This document shows positions 45,801 through 54,324 of a stretch of 64,000 nucleotides of DNA, piece by piece. The notes under the pieces are model-generated. The model was not told where the DNA came from. It was given only the letters and a program-made list of their open reading frames with translations, and did no database searches. The stretch covers positions 1 to 64,000 of the forward strand of contig JARUKZ010000019.1 of assembly GCA_029688955.1 (NCBI GenBank). The letters run 5' to 3'. Positions within the stretch are counted from its first letter, which is position 1. The number at the start of each line of letters is the position of its first letter. The stretch is from Chitinispirillales bacterium ANBcel5. GTDB lineage: Bacteria; Fibrobacterota; Chitinivibrionia; Chitinivibrionales; Chitinispirillaceae. The position numbers and the translations under genes were made by a program.

Positions 45801-46631
45801 CTCAAAACGAAACTGCATACCCTCCTCTTTTACAAAGGTCCAGTGGAGCTCCATAGTAAAAGAGAAGTTACGATTTGCATCAATAGGCCATAGTTCATTT
45901 TCATCTGCTGCAGCTGAATCTGTATTCCACCAATAGTTTTCTAACTCATGATTCCATCCATTGCACCCCCTTAATTCAGCAAGTCCCCGATCATCCAAAG
46001 GAAAAAAGGTGGAATCTCTAAACCGGTACATTCCGTCACCAATGTGTATAAAAGGAAGAGAATCTTCAACAACCACATTCTTGAACGATGTGTCATGATC
46101 GACAGTATCGATACCCAAAAACTCTACATCACGACGGTATTCACACATCCAAGGCTCAAAATCAGGTACATTTAAGTCACAATTTTCGGTGAACCCTTCG
46201 CCAAAACGCTCTGGCAAGCCAGCTTCGGGAATCACAAAATCAGGAAAATGCTCCAGTAATTCTGCTTCTCTCTCAGGATCACGTCCCATAGCTTGCTCAG
46301 CTCTGGGAGAATAGTGCGGAATAGTATAGTCGCCCTTAGCAGAATCTTCCCATGCCCTGAACCAATATTTCATATAATGATTCATATAAGGGCGAGGGCC
46401 GGGAACGGGTTTGTCATCCTTATCCAAGGTATCCTGAACCATTCCAGTGCGTGCAGTGTCAGTGCCGAAGTGAATTTGTTCAAATTCCGGGTTTGACCTG
46501 TCTGGGTGAAAATCGTAAAAAGTAACAGGTACCCATATTGTGTCTGGAAAGTTTTGAGCAAGTGTTTCAGAACCGTTGATAAAGAAACCTAAAACCCAAA
46601 AAACCGTTATTAACCAGGCCTTTTTTTTCAT
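42879..46631 (-). CDS. Fibro-slime-domain secreted protein with three large repeats
   Basis: 1250 residues: signal peptide (about 1-25), then the fibro-slime domain (TIGR02148; WVPVTFYDFHPDRSNPEFE near the start, ending around 345 in FVDRRLVIELGGIHEAVADSFYVDDL), seen in Fibrobacter cell-surface and slime-mould proteins and related to PA14. A bacterial-Ig-like region follows, then three imperfect repeats of about 230-240 residues (each opening with a YP-x-EG...PLG-x-VDT...RVFD pattern and ending PA.PY.L.I). The last ~125 residues resemble a FlgD/T9SS-type sorting domain (VYDAVGNVVAEVEI...GIFWDMTNARNREVGPGAYLFKV). Probable adhesin or surface-attached fibre protein for polymer binding. Confidence 0.85.
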   Translation of the reverse strand: MKKKAWLITVFWVLGFFINGSETLAQNFPDTIWVPVTFYDFHPDRSNPEFEQIHFGTDTARTGMVQDTLDKDDKPVPGPRPYMNHYMKYWFRAWEDSAKGDYTIPHYSPRAEQAMGRDPEREAELLEHFPDFVIPEAGLPERFGEGFTENCDLNVPDFEPWMCEYRRDVEFLGIDTVDHDTSFKNVVVEDSLPFIHIGDGMYRFRDSTFFPLDDRGLAELRGCNGWNHELENYWWNTDSAAADENELWPIDANRNFSFTMELHWTFVKEEGMQFRFEGDDDVFVFVDRRLVIELGGIHEAVADSFYVDDLDHLEYGQEYDLHVFYAERHSSASTIWIETNLIPIPPSVVEISVAPDTTIYAFDTIFGHVAVYADSGEGSTQVNDPPGEFVWGFVDEDASNPPSSLVDNDTSITFTPTRGPTLVKLWCNYVDAESDIEITDTVRIHVLSIPTVTSLYPEEGPPDEGENTPLGAVDTVIAGETFDIYARVFDFRDSLKGKRYEHLESSVRWEVEGDGELTDYLSENSGPHTEFYTTAAHQTVTVRAIAEDPSDPTFDRSEAQITIHVVPASPSALFIEESMDLQDSPIAPNPVDTVILTSMTRDQTLYAIVRDRFGNYIGPSADPQWSKNNEDIVLQIDSEAPYTITVSRALYSQTATEITVEEGELEQAKVDIICPDLSIYTDIRLYGDEESPDNAPLGDSLTVTAGESLDLFGRVFDPENRIDHLEEFIEWSVVGTSQTDEFLSESSGHHTVFRTTRAHQHVTIEASVHHPENDVYVASSVRLTIQVVPARAYQLVIEESLHNADPWNPNPVTLVLLNNISSTKTLYAVQRDRYNNLVGPAQEPLWNSDFEGVLVDVDPQSPYRAIVGRDHYNESLSKVTVTEQGLMEAMTTVECPRLHSPTTVVLYPLEGTPGEEGNEPLGAVDTAVAGQPFNLYGRVFDRNEEWVSELDEMLRWRVVGGSNDTLISPKDGDRTVFMSTKAHQSVIIEASLEDSRHPEYGPSTVQITLHVIPAEPYKLHIQDTPDIDLHEPTETDTLRLDNKATRVTLFAVIRDEFGNYIRDARNPQWISENTNAAVIDNYFSNQATISRSEGNIDFLTAITATEGDLLSDSAIIMVEGTTALVPAPNPYTPSTKLSDIFDPITLEYYRDIIQGRERGIMVVMNTKLPLKQLNDGTFGRGIVYDAVGNVVAEVEIKQAKGELTYGIFWDMTNARNREVGPGAYLFKVVNARYINGQMFTGKQMLGIAGE

Positions 46632-47022
46632 AGCGTTTCCCTTGTTGCAGATGACGTAAAAGGGTTTTTTTGTTTAGACAAGAACACTACCTTAATTATA
46701 ATATAGCTGAATGGTAAAAAAAATGCATCCATTATTTTAAGTACTTGTAACTTACTGTAATCATCTGTTTTTGGCTTTTCAGCACTAAAAACCTAATTTA
46801 ATCGCAAAAAAAAACTAACCAAATTATCAAATGAATATGGCACACTCATTGTTTAATAGTTTTATTGCAACATATCTTTTATTTAAACCATTAAAGGACC
46901 TTAAACAGAGAACAATGATAATCAAATAGAATACCAGCATTTATAAAATAGTTATTGCTGATAATAGTATATAAAAAAAAGTTCTGCTGTAATTTTTTAT
47001 CCCGGGAAAGGAGTCTCATTAG
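46632..47022. other. Divergent intergenic region
   Basis: About 390 AT-rich bases between the fibro-slime gene and the DHOD-like gene. Only the ribosome site GGAAAGGAG before 47023 is recognisable. Confidence 0.5.
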
Positions 47023-48036
47023 ATGGATTTATCTACCACTTATATGGGAATACCTCTTAAAAACCCCCTTGTAGCTGGAGCGTCATCTTTTACCGGCAAC
47101 ATAGAGAAACTAAAAGAGATTCAGGAATCAGGGGCCGCAGCAGTTGTATTAAAATCCCTCTTTGAAGAGCAATTACAACTTGAGCAGTTCGAATTTGATG
47201 AGAAACGGGAGAAGTACACAGAAGGAGTAAGTCCCGAAATTGATGGTTTTTACCCCCATAATCTCCAGTATAAAGGTATTGAAGGGCACTTACTCTTTGC
47301 AAAAGAAGCTAAAAGTGCGCTGAACATTCCAGTTATCGCTAGTATTAACGCTGTAAGCACCAACACCTTTGTCTCCTACGCAAGGCAACTGGAACAAACC
47401 GGCGTAGATGCATTAGAGTTAAATATCTACACTGTTCCCGAAACTGGTTCACGGTACGGACAGGTCATTGAAGATGAGCAACAAAATACCGTTAAAGAAG
47501 TTATGAAAAGTGTGTCTATACCAGTTTCAGTCAAAATAACCCCTTTTTATTCAAACCCTCTCAGCATAGTAGCAGGTTTTGATACAACGGGGGTAAAAGG
47601 TGTCGTTCTCTTTAACAGAATATTTCAACCTGCAATTGATATAGAAAACGAAGAGATGGGTTTAACACCATTTCTAAGCAATCCGGAAGAACTTAGACTA
47701 TCATTGCGTTTTACCGGGTTACTTTGCGATCAGATCAATGCCGATATTTGCACAAGTACCGGAATTTTTGACGGTAAAGGAGCCATTGCAGCTCTGCTTG
47801 CAGGAGCAAATTGTTTTCAGATAGTTAGTACTCTGTATAAAAACGGAAACGAACAAATACATGCAATTCTAAAACAACTTAATGAGTGGATGGAAGTTAG
47901 AGGGTATAAAAGTCTGGATGATTTTCGTGGAAAACTAAGTCGAAATAATACTAAAGATCCGTTCGCCTATAAACGTGCTCAGTACATAAATATTCTCTGG
48001 CGCGCGAATCAGATGCTGGGTAACCTGGCAGGCTAA
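47023..48036 (+). CDS. Dihydroorotate-dehydrogenase-like flavoprotein
   Basis: 337 residues. The N-terminus MDLSTTYMGIPLKNPLVAGASSFT and VVLKSLFEEQL, with the FMN phosphate-binding STGIFDGKGAIAALLAGANCFQIVSTLYKNG near the end, match the DHOD-like/PreA barrel group often annotated dihydroorotate dehydrogenase-like in Chlorobi/Bacteroidetes-type genomes. Whether it oxidises dihydroorotate is not certain, as these proteins form a distinct branch. A strong GGAAAGGAG site precedes it. Confidence 0.85.
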   Translation: MDLSTTYMGIPLKNPLVAGASSFTGNIEKLKEIQESGAAAVVLKSLFEEQLQLEQFEFDEKREKYTEGVSPEIDGFYPHNLQYKGIEGHLLFAKEAKSALNIPVIASINAVSTNTFVSYARQLEQTGVDALELNIYTVPETGSRYGQVIEDEQQNTVKEVMKSVSIPVSVKITPFYSNPLSIVAGFDTTGVKGVVLFNRIFQPAIDIENEEMGLTPFLSNPEELRLSLRFTGLLCDQINADICTSTGIFDGKGAIAALLAGANCFQIVSTLYKNGNEQIHAILKQLNEWMEVRGYKSLDDFRGKLSRNNTKDPFAYKRAQYINILWRANQMLGNLAG

Positions 48037-48073
48037 AAAAAAGAGAGCGGTTCATTTCGCTCTCTTTTTTTTA
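48034..48073. terminator. Bidirectional terminator
   Basis: AGAGAGCG (48042-48049), loop of eight, CGCTCTCT (48058-48065), flanked by A7 on the left and T8 on the right, so it can end both the rightward DHOD-like gene and the leftward pgk. Confidence 0.92.
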
Positions 48074-48087
48074 TTTATCCCAAAGTT

Positions 48088-49356
48088 TTACTTATCATTC
48101 AGCGCTTTTACCCCGGGCAACTCTTTTCCTTCAACCAGTTCAAGTGATGCACCACCGCCGGTTGAAATATGAGACATCTTATCAGCAACACCTGCTTTTT
48201 TAACCGCAGATACAGAGTCACCACCACCAATTACAGTGATTGCATCGTCCATTTCTGCCAAAGTGGTGGCAATTGCCTGAGTACCTTCGGCAAACCTTGG
48301 AAATTCAAAAACCCCCATAGGGCCATTCCAGAAAATTGTTTTAGCACCCTTTATTGCGTTTTTAAACTTTTCTCTTGTGAGAGGTCCTATATCCATACCC
48401 ATCCAGCCTTCTTCGATGGCACCACGTGCAACCTGCTTATACTCAGCATCCGGACCAAACTCCTGAGTCACAATGTGATCAATGGGAAGATAGATATATA
48501 CGTTTGTTTCATAGGCTTTTTGAAGAATTTTGCGTGCGGTATCAATCATGTCATCTTCAACGAGCGAATCACCAATAGCAAGCCCCTTTGCTTTAAGAAA
48601 GGTGTAGGCCATACCGCCACCGATGATCATATTATTAACTTTAGAGAGCAGACTCTCGAGTACCGATATTTTTGAAGAAACTTTTGCTCCACCAATAATC
48701 GCCAGAAATGGTTTTTCGGGAGAATCGACGACCTTTTCCTGTAGAAACACCAATTCTTTTTCCATTAAAAATCCGGCAACGGCAGGCAAATGGCGGGCGA
48801 TTGTTTCGGTTGACGCGTGTGCACGGTGGGCAGTACCAAAGGCATCATTTACGTATATATCCCCGTAAGTAGCAAGCACTGAAGCCATTTTTTCTCTTTC
48901 AGCGTCGTCCTTTGACTTTTCCTCTTTATGAAAACGGGTATTTTCAAGCATCAACACTGCCCCGTTATCAAGTGCAGCAACCATCTGCTTTGTTTCATCG
49001 CTTATACAATCTGGTGCAACCGCAACATCTTTGGAAATTAATTTTGAAAGATGAGCGGCAACGGGAGCCATCTTGTGTTTTGCTTCAAGATACGCTTTTT
49101 CATCAAAGGTATTACCCTCTTTTTCAGCTTTCTCTTTTGCCTTTTTTGTATCTTTTTTAGGATCACCAAGATGTGACATAAGAACAAGACTTTTGGCACC
49201 CTGCTCAAGCACATAGTTAATCGTAGGAAGTGCAGATTGAATACGGGTGTCATCCTGAATCTCACCCTTATCCATTGGCACATTGAAATCAACCCGCATG
49301 ATCACTTTTTTGCCCTTAAAGTCCACATCTTTAACCGTCTTTTTCTTTATTGCCAT
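48088..49356 (-). CDS. pgk: Phosphoglycerate kinase
   Basis: 422 residues: N-domain with MRVDFNVPMD, C-domain with nucleotide site GGAKVSSKI and the signature GGGDSVSAV. In the N-domain the usual HLGRP reads HLGDP, with a lysine-rich insertion (KKDTKKAKEKAEKEGNTF) after it. It makes ATP and 3-phosphoglycerate in glycolysis. It follows the GAPDH gene, each with its own terminator-like hairpin between them. The start has GGAGG eight bases upstream. Confidence 0.97.
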   Translation of the reverse strand: MAIKKKTVKDVDFKGKKVIMRVDFNVPMDKGEIQDDTRIQSALPTINYVLEQGAKSLVLMSHLGDPKKDTKKAKEKAEKEGNTFDEKAYLEAKHKMAPVAAHLSKLISKDVAVAPDCISDETKQMVAALDNGAVLMLENTRFHKEEKSKDDAEREKMASVLATYGDIYVNDAFGTAHRAHASTETIARHLPAVAGFLMEKELVFLQEKVVDSPEKPFLAIIGGAKVSSKISVLESLLSKVNNMIIGGGMAYTFLKAKGLAIGDSLVEDDMIDTARKILQKAYETNVYIYLPIDHIVTQEFGPDAEYKQVARGAIEEGWMGMDIGPLTREKFKNAIKGAKTIFWNGPMGVFEFPRFAEGTQAIATTLAEMDDAITVIGGGDSVSAVKKAGVADKMSHISTGGGASLELVEGKELPGVKALNDK

Positions 49357-49382
49357 TTTTCTATATCCTCCTGGTGAAAAGG

Positions 49383-49430
49383 TGAAAAAAAAGGTTCTTT
49401 ATATTCAAAATAAGAATAATAAAGAACCTT
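49383..49430 (-). terminator. Terminator between gap and pgk
   Basis: AAGGTTCTTTAT (49430-49419 side) pairs with its complement at 49391-49402 (16-base loop) followed by a T8 run on the minus strand. It may attenuate read-through from gap into pgk. Confidence 0.85.
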
Positions 49431-49459
49431 CAATTTGGATCGTCATCCTAGAGTAAGAT

Positions 49460-50500
<1,041 letters not shown>

Positions 50501-50658
50501 TTAGTGTACGGGAAAATGTTATTTTCGTAGAACAACCTGCCTGGGTAAGCACAGGCTGAATAATATAGTTGCTTTTTAATTTGGAGTCAATAAAAACTGT
50601 AACTGTTTAAATTATAACCAAAAATTTCTATCCCAATATACCGAAAAAAGGCTTATAT

Positions 50659-51465
50659 ATGAGCGATAAATCTAACCAACCTCCCTTTTTAAAGAATAAA
50701 GAGAAGCTCTTTATCATTGCTGGACCCTGTGTTATTGAATCTGCGGACCTTTGCCGCCGTATCGCAGAACAGTTGGCTGAAGTTGCTCAGCTTCATACAA
50801 TTGATGTTATCTTTAAAGCCTCTTATGATAAGGCAAACAGAACTTCTGTTGATTCATTCAGAGGACCGGGTAAAGAGAGAGGGTTAGAGATTCTCTCGCA
50901 GATAAAAACAGAGTTTAAGCTTCCTGTGCTAACAGATATTCACGAATCAAATGAAGCAAGTGCTGTTGGTGAAGTTGCAGATATTATTCAGATACCGGCA
51001 TTTCTATGCCGTCAAACCGATCTGTTGGTACATGCAGCTAAAACGGGCAAGTGGATCAACATTAAAAAAGGCCAGTTTATGGCGCCTCAAGACATGAGAT
51101 ATTCTGTTGAAAAAGTAGGAGGACACTGCTGGCTTACAGAAAGAGGTACTTTTTTTGGCTACAACAGACTTGTGGTCGATTTTCAATCGATTCCACAGAT
51201 GAAAGAGCTTGGAACCAAGGTTGTTTTTGACGCAACTCACAGTATACAACAACCCGGCGGTGGAACGGGGTGTTCAGCAGGTAACAGGGAAATGGCAATT
51301 CCCCTTGCAAGGGCAGCGGTAAGCGTAGGTGCTGAGGGGTTGTTTTTTGAAGTACATCCGGATCCGGATAACGCACTTTGTGATGGACCCAACAGCTTAA
51401 GCCTTAAGCGGTTTTCAGCGCAAATCGAAAAACTGTTACAACTTCATGCACTAATTAAGAGCTAA
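50659..51465 (+). CDS. kdsA: KDO-8-phosphate synthase
   Basis: 268 residues. IIAGPCVIE, FKASYDKANRTSVDSFRGPG, TDIHE and PAFLCRQTDLL are the conserved KDO8P synthase blocks; KKGQFMAP and FDATHSIQQPGG line the active site. It condenses arabinose 5-phosphate with PEP for the LPS core sugar KDO. The Asn-type non-metal site (KGQFMAP... and no Cys at IAGPCV+n metal position) cannot be decided here. No other lps genes are adjacent. Confidence 0.97.
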   Translation: MSDKSNQPPFLKNKEKLFIIAGPCVIESADLCRRIAEQLAEVAQLHTIDVIFKASYDKANRTSVDSFRGPGKERGLEILSQIKTEFKLPVLTDIHESNEASAVGEVADIIQIPAFLCRQTDLLVHAAKTGKWINIKKGQFMAPQDMRYSVEKVGGHCWLTERGTFFGYNRLVVDFQSIPQMKELGTKVVFDATHSIQQPGGGTGCSAGNREMAIPLARAAVSVGAEGLFFEVHPDPDNALCDGPNSLSLKRFSAQIEKLLQLHALIKS

Positions 51466-51478
51466 AATAGTTGCAACT

Positions 51479-51501
51479 CCCGGTGCTACCCCAGCACCGG
51501 G
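51479..51501. terminator. Hairpin between convergent kdsA and PP-loop gene
   Basis: CCCGGTGCT (51479-51487), loop ACCCC, AGCACCGGG (51493-51501). GC-rich and perfect but without a U run. Confidence 0.6.
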
Positions 51502-51506
51502 CACTA

Positions 51507-52493
51507 TTATATCCGCTTAGATTCAAAAAGCATAGCATTACCAGTTGCATCAATAGGGATTGGCTTTCTTTTATTACCATTTTTGTGAACAATAACGGCC
51601 GAAGAAGGTATCTCTTTATTGGTAAATTGCACAAGCATTTCTATGGCCTGTTCAAGGCAATCACCCTCAAAGAGCACCACCGGACCAGAAAAGCCGACGG
51701 GTTCAAGGATATTGTGCTCTAAAGACGCTAAATGGATAAGACGGTCGCCTTCCATAGCATCTCTTGCCACAATTACCTTTTCGCCACTCTGCAGTCTGAA
51801 ATGCCTTCCGACCTTTAACAGCGCGACATCAGAACACTTGGGCGACGCGGTATATTGAAAGTAATCTTTCAGTCTGGTAGAGAAGCTTTTATCGGTGAGA
51901 AGACATCCTCCGGCAGGACAGGGATAATCTGATATACCCATAGTGTAGGCCATCTGGATTTGGGGCTTTCTGTTACGGCCACTTAATGACAGCAGACGAT
52001 CTCTGTCTACCCAACCACGTTTTTCGGGTTCAGTGGGTTCCAATAGTGATGCAGAGAGGGGCCTTAATATGTAGCCCTGTATACCCGATTCACGCTCAAT
52101 AAGAGTGAGGGCTCTTTTATGTTGTGACATCGGACGCTGACCCAGCACTTCCCCGGTAAATAGAAATGATGCGCCAATCTCCTTCATGTGCTCAACTGCT
52201 TTTTGAATCTTCATTATTCTGCAATCAATACAGGGATTCATCCCCTTTCCATGACCATGCCTGGGCTCTCTTACCCGGAGTAAAAATTCATCACCAAGAG
52301 TCATTCTTTTAAGTGGTATATCTCCAAGTTCTTTAACAGCCTGCACCACTGAAGCACAGGATGCGCTTTTGGGAGTACAGGTACAAAAAGGTGAGGTGAA
52401 GTTAACCGCGTGAACTTCTATCCCCTGCTCGATTAAAACTTTAGCGGCAAGTGTACTGTCTAAGCCGCCAGAAAGAAGGCCAACTGCTTTCAG
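51507..52493 (-). CDS. PP-loop thiouridylase-like protein with non-AUG start
   Basis: About 329 residues when extended upstream of the first GTG (52349). The upstream codons read LKAVGLLSGGLDSTLAAKVL, an intact PP-loop (SGGLDS) needed for ATP binding, so translation must begin before it. The frame has no ATG, GTG or TTG there: candidates are CTG at 52493 or ATT at 52496, with AGGAG at 52502-52506, 8 or 5 bases away. The rest has CIDCRIMK and GEVLGQRPMSQHKRAL, as in MnmA/ThiI-like proteins (tRNA (5-methylaminomethyl-2-thiouridylate) methyltransferase-like). It probably modifies tRNA sulfur or a related substrate. Confidence 0.8.
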   Translation of the reverse strand: MKAVGLLSGGLDSTLAAKVLIEQGIEVHAVNFTSPFCTCTPKSASCASVVQAVKELGDIPLKRMTLGDEFLLRVREPRHGHGKGMNPCIDCRIMKIQKAVEHMKEIGASFLFTGEVLGQRPMSQHKRALTLIERESGIQGYILRPLSASLLEPTEPEKRGWVDRDRLLSLSGRNRKPQIQMAYTMGISDYPCPAGGCLLTDKSFSTRLKDYFQYTASPKCSDVALLKVGRHFRLQSGEKVIVARDAMEGDRLIHLASLEHNILEPVGFSGPVVLFEGDCLEQAIEMLVQFTNKEIPSSAVIVHKNGNKRKPIPIDATGNAMLFESKRI

Positions 52494-52655
52494 AATAAAA
52501 ACTCCTGTTGAAGTACTAGAATCATATTTCGATTAAAACCCTGAAACAATTTCGACTTTTAAAAAAGAAAATTGATACTGAAGCCGAAACGAAGTATTTT
52601 CTTCATAACAAAGGTTAAAACCACATTCACATTATTTAAAAATACGCATACAGAT

Positions 52656-53105
52656 ATGAGCAGTGCAAGTTCCAATAAAGCAGAGCGTGAAATTCTTGAT
52701 AAATATCTTGCTCGTACCGGAGTAAGAAGAAGTGCTCAGCGCTATAAAATTATGGATGTTTTTCTCTCCGCTGAGCACCATATTACAGTTTCGGAATTAT
52801 CAGATCTCATAAAAAAGAAGTATCCTGCGATCGGTGCAGCCACCGTTTACCGCACCATGAAACTATTTTGTGAAGCAGGTATTGCCGAAGAGATTGTTAT
52901 TGGTGATGGAGTGGTACGGTATGAACACAAGTATGGCCATGAACATCACGATCACCTGATATGCACAGATTGTGGCAAATTTATTGAAGCAAAAGATTCT
53001 CAAATTGAACTACTACAACAAAAACTTGCAGAGCGCCACGATTTCTCTCCTACTTATCACCGGCTTCAAATCTTTGGATTATGTAAGAAGTGCCAAAAAG
53101 ACTGA
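52656..53105 (+). CDS. Fur-family transcriptional regulator
   Basis: About 149 residues from the ATG at 52656 (a TTG at 52572 is possible but the extra residues look unrelated). Winged-helix part: SAQRYKIMDVF...TVSELSDLIKKKYPAIGAATVYRTMKLF. Metal motifs: YEHKYGHEHHDHLICTDCGKFIE and CKKCQKD (CxxC pairs for structural zinc, His cluster for the sensing site). It likely senses iron, peroxide or zinc. The Fur-like palindrome at 24548 is a candidate target. Confidence 0.92.
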   Translation: MSSASSNKAEREILDKYLARTGVRRSAQRYKIMDVFLSAEHHITVSELSDLIKKKYPAIGAATVYRTMKLFCEAGIAEEIVIGDGVVRYEHKYGHEHHDHLICTDCGKFIEAKDSQIELLQQKLAERHDFSPTYHRLQIFGLCKKCQKD

Positions 53106-53221
53106 GTTTTTTCTTTCTACCCCCTCTTGATTGCACAATTCCTCTGTATGGGGCATTCGTTTTGCTTCCTACAAAGTTTAATTAAGCCCAAAGCTTTAAT
53201 TACTCACTTGAAGGAGGATCT

Positions 53222-54259
53222 ATGCCCCGCTTACTTTTTGGTAAAAACAAAAACTTCGAAAATAATGGTAATGATAAGCCAAAAAACAAGCATCGTAGTT
53301 CAATTCGAATTGGGAAGTTATTGTTTGATTTCAGTGTAGTCCTTGCAATCTTCTCCATAGGTTATTACATGGGTCGTGAGCGTATGACTCCTTTTATTAA
53401 CACGGTTCACGAATATAAAATAGGAATTTATGAGGGGAATTCACCATTGGAACTTAATCCCATGGGCAATAAAAATCCAGTCATGACAGCAAGTATGGTA
53501 ACAGATGTTAAAGCTGATTTTGTGGCTGATCCCTTCATTTTTCACCGGGACAGTATTTGGTACCTTTTTTTTGAAATCCTCGAACGCACCCAGAATAAAG
53601 GTATAATAGGTCTTGCAGTCAGTGAGGATTTAAAAAACTGGAAATACGACCAGGTTGTGCTTGAAGAGCCATTTCACCTCTCCTACCCTATGGTTTTTGA
53701 ATATCAGGAAAAGATGTATATGATTCCGGAGAGCGGGGAGAATTATACCGTATCTATTTACCAGGCCCTCAATTTCCCCTATGACTGGGTTAAGGTAGAG
53801 GATCTGGTTAAAGGAAATTATGTCGATCCAACGGTGTTTGAGCATGATGGGCACTGGTATATGTTTGCAGGAGAGCGTTATGACATTTTACATCTATATC
53901 ATGCTGATGATCTTTTTGGTGACTGGAAAGCCCACCCAAAGAGTCCACTGAGAGTAAATGATCTCATAAACTCACGACCATGCGGCAGGGTCGTCAGGGA
54001 TGATGAGGGCAGGCTCTTACGTTTTGCAATGAACAATGAGCCTACCTACGGATGGGATGTAAGGGCATATATCGTAACCGAGCTGAGCCCTGAAAGTTAT
54101 AGCGAAGAAGAGTATTACCGTAACCCTATTCTGTATGGAACGGGTAAGGGTTGGAATAGTGTTCGAATGCACCATATCGACGCGCATCAGTTTGAAGGCA
54201 GGTGGGTTGCAGCTGTAGATGGAGTCGGTTTCTGGCGCACTCTAAAATTCAGTTTCTAA
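53222..54259 (+). CDS. Membrane-anchored five-bladed-propeller protein (GIPC transferase N-domain-like)
   Basis: 345 residues: a basic N-terminus, one membrane helix (about 36-54, LLFDFSVVLAIFSIGYYMG), then a propeller domain: IGIYEGNSPLELNP, DVKADFVADPFIF, WYLFFEILERTQNKGIIGLAVS, EPFHLSYPMVFEY and YMIPES. These match the beta-propeller domain found N-terminal in plant glucosamine inositolphosphorylceramide transferase and in bacterial sugar-processing proteins related to GH43-like folds. An AAGGAGG site precedes the ATG. Role likely in surface glycan handling; catalytic activity not shown. Confidence 0.8.
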   Translation: MPRLLFGKNKNFENNGNDKPKNKHRSSIRIGKLLFDFSVVLAIFSIGYYMGRERMTPFINTVHEYKIGIYEGNSPLELNPMGNKNPVMTASMVTDVKADFVADPFIFHRDSIWYLFFEILERTQNKGIIGLAVSEDLKNWKYDQVVLEEPFHLSYPMVFEYQEKMYMIPESGENYTVSIYQALNFPYDWVKVEDLVKGNYVDPTVFEHDGHWYMFAGERYDILHLYHADDLFGDWKAHPKSPLRVNDLINSRPCGRVVRDDEGRLLRFAMNNEPTYGWDVRAYIVTELSPESYSEEEYYRNPILYGTGKGWNSVRMHHIDAHQFEGRWVAAVDGVGFWRTLKFSF

Positions 54260-54263
54260 TAGA

Positions 54264-54297
54264 AAAAGGCTCTTGAACTATTGCCCAAGAGCCTTTT
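54264..54297. terminator. Bidirectional terminator
   Basis: AAAAGGCTCTTG (54264-54275) pairs with CAAGAGCCTTTT (54286-54297); loop of ten. It serves both the propeller protein gene and the convergent ftsH. Confidence 0.88.
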
Positions 54298-54324
54298 GGT
54301 TTGATTAAATCTAGTTACAGTTTA

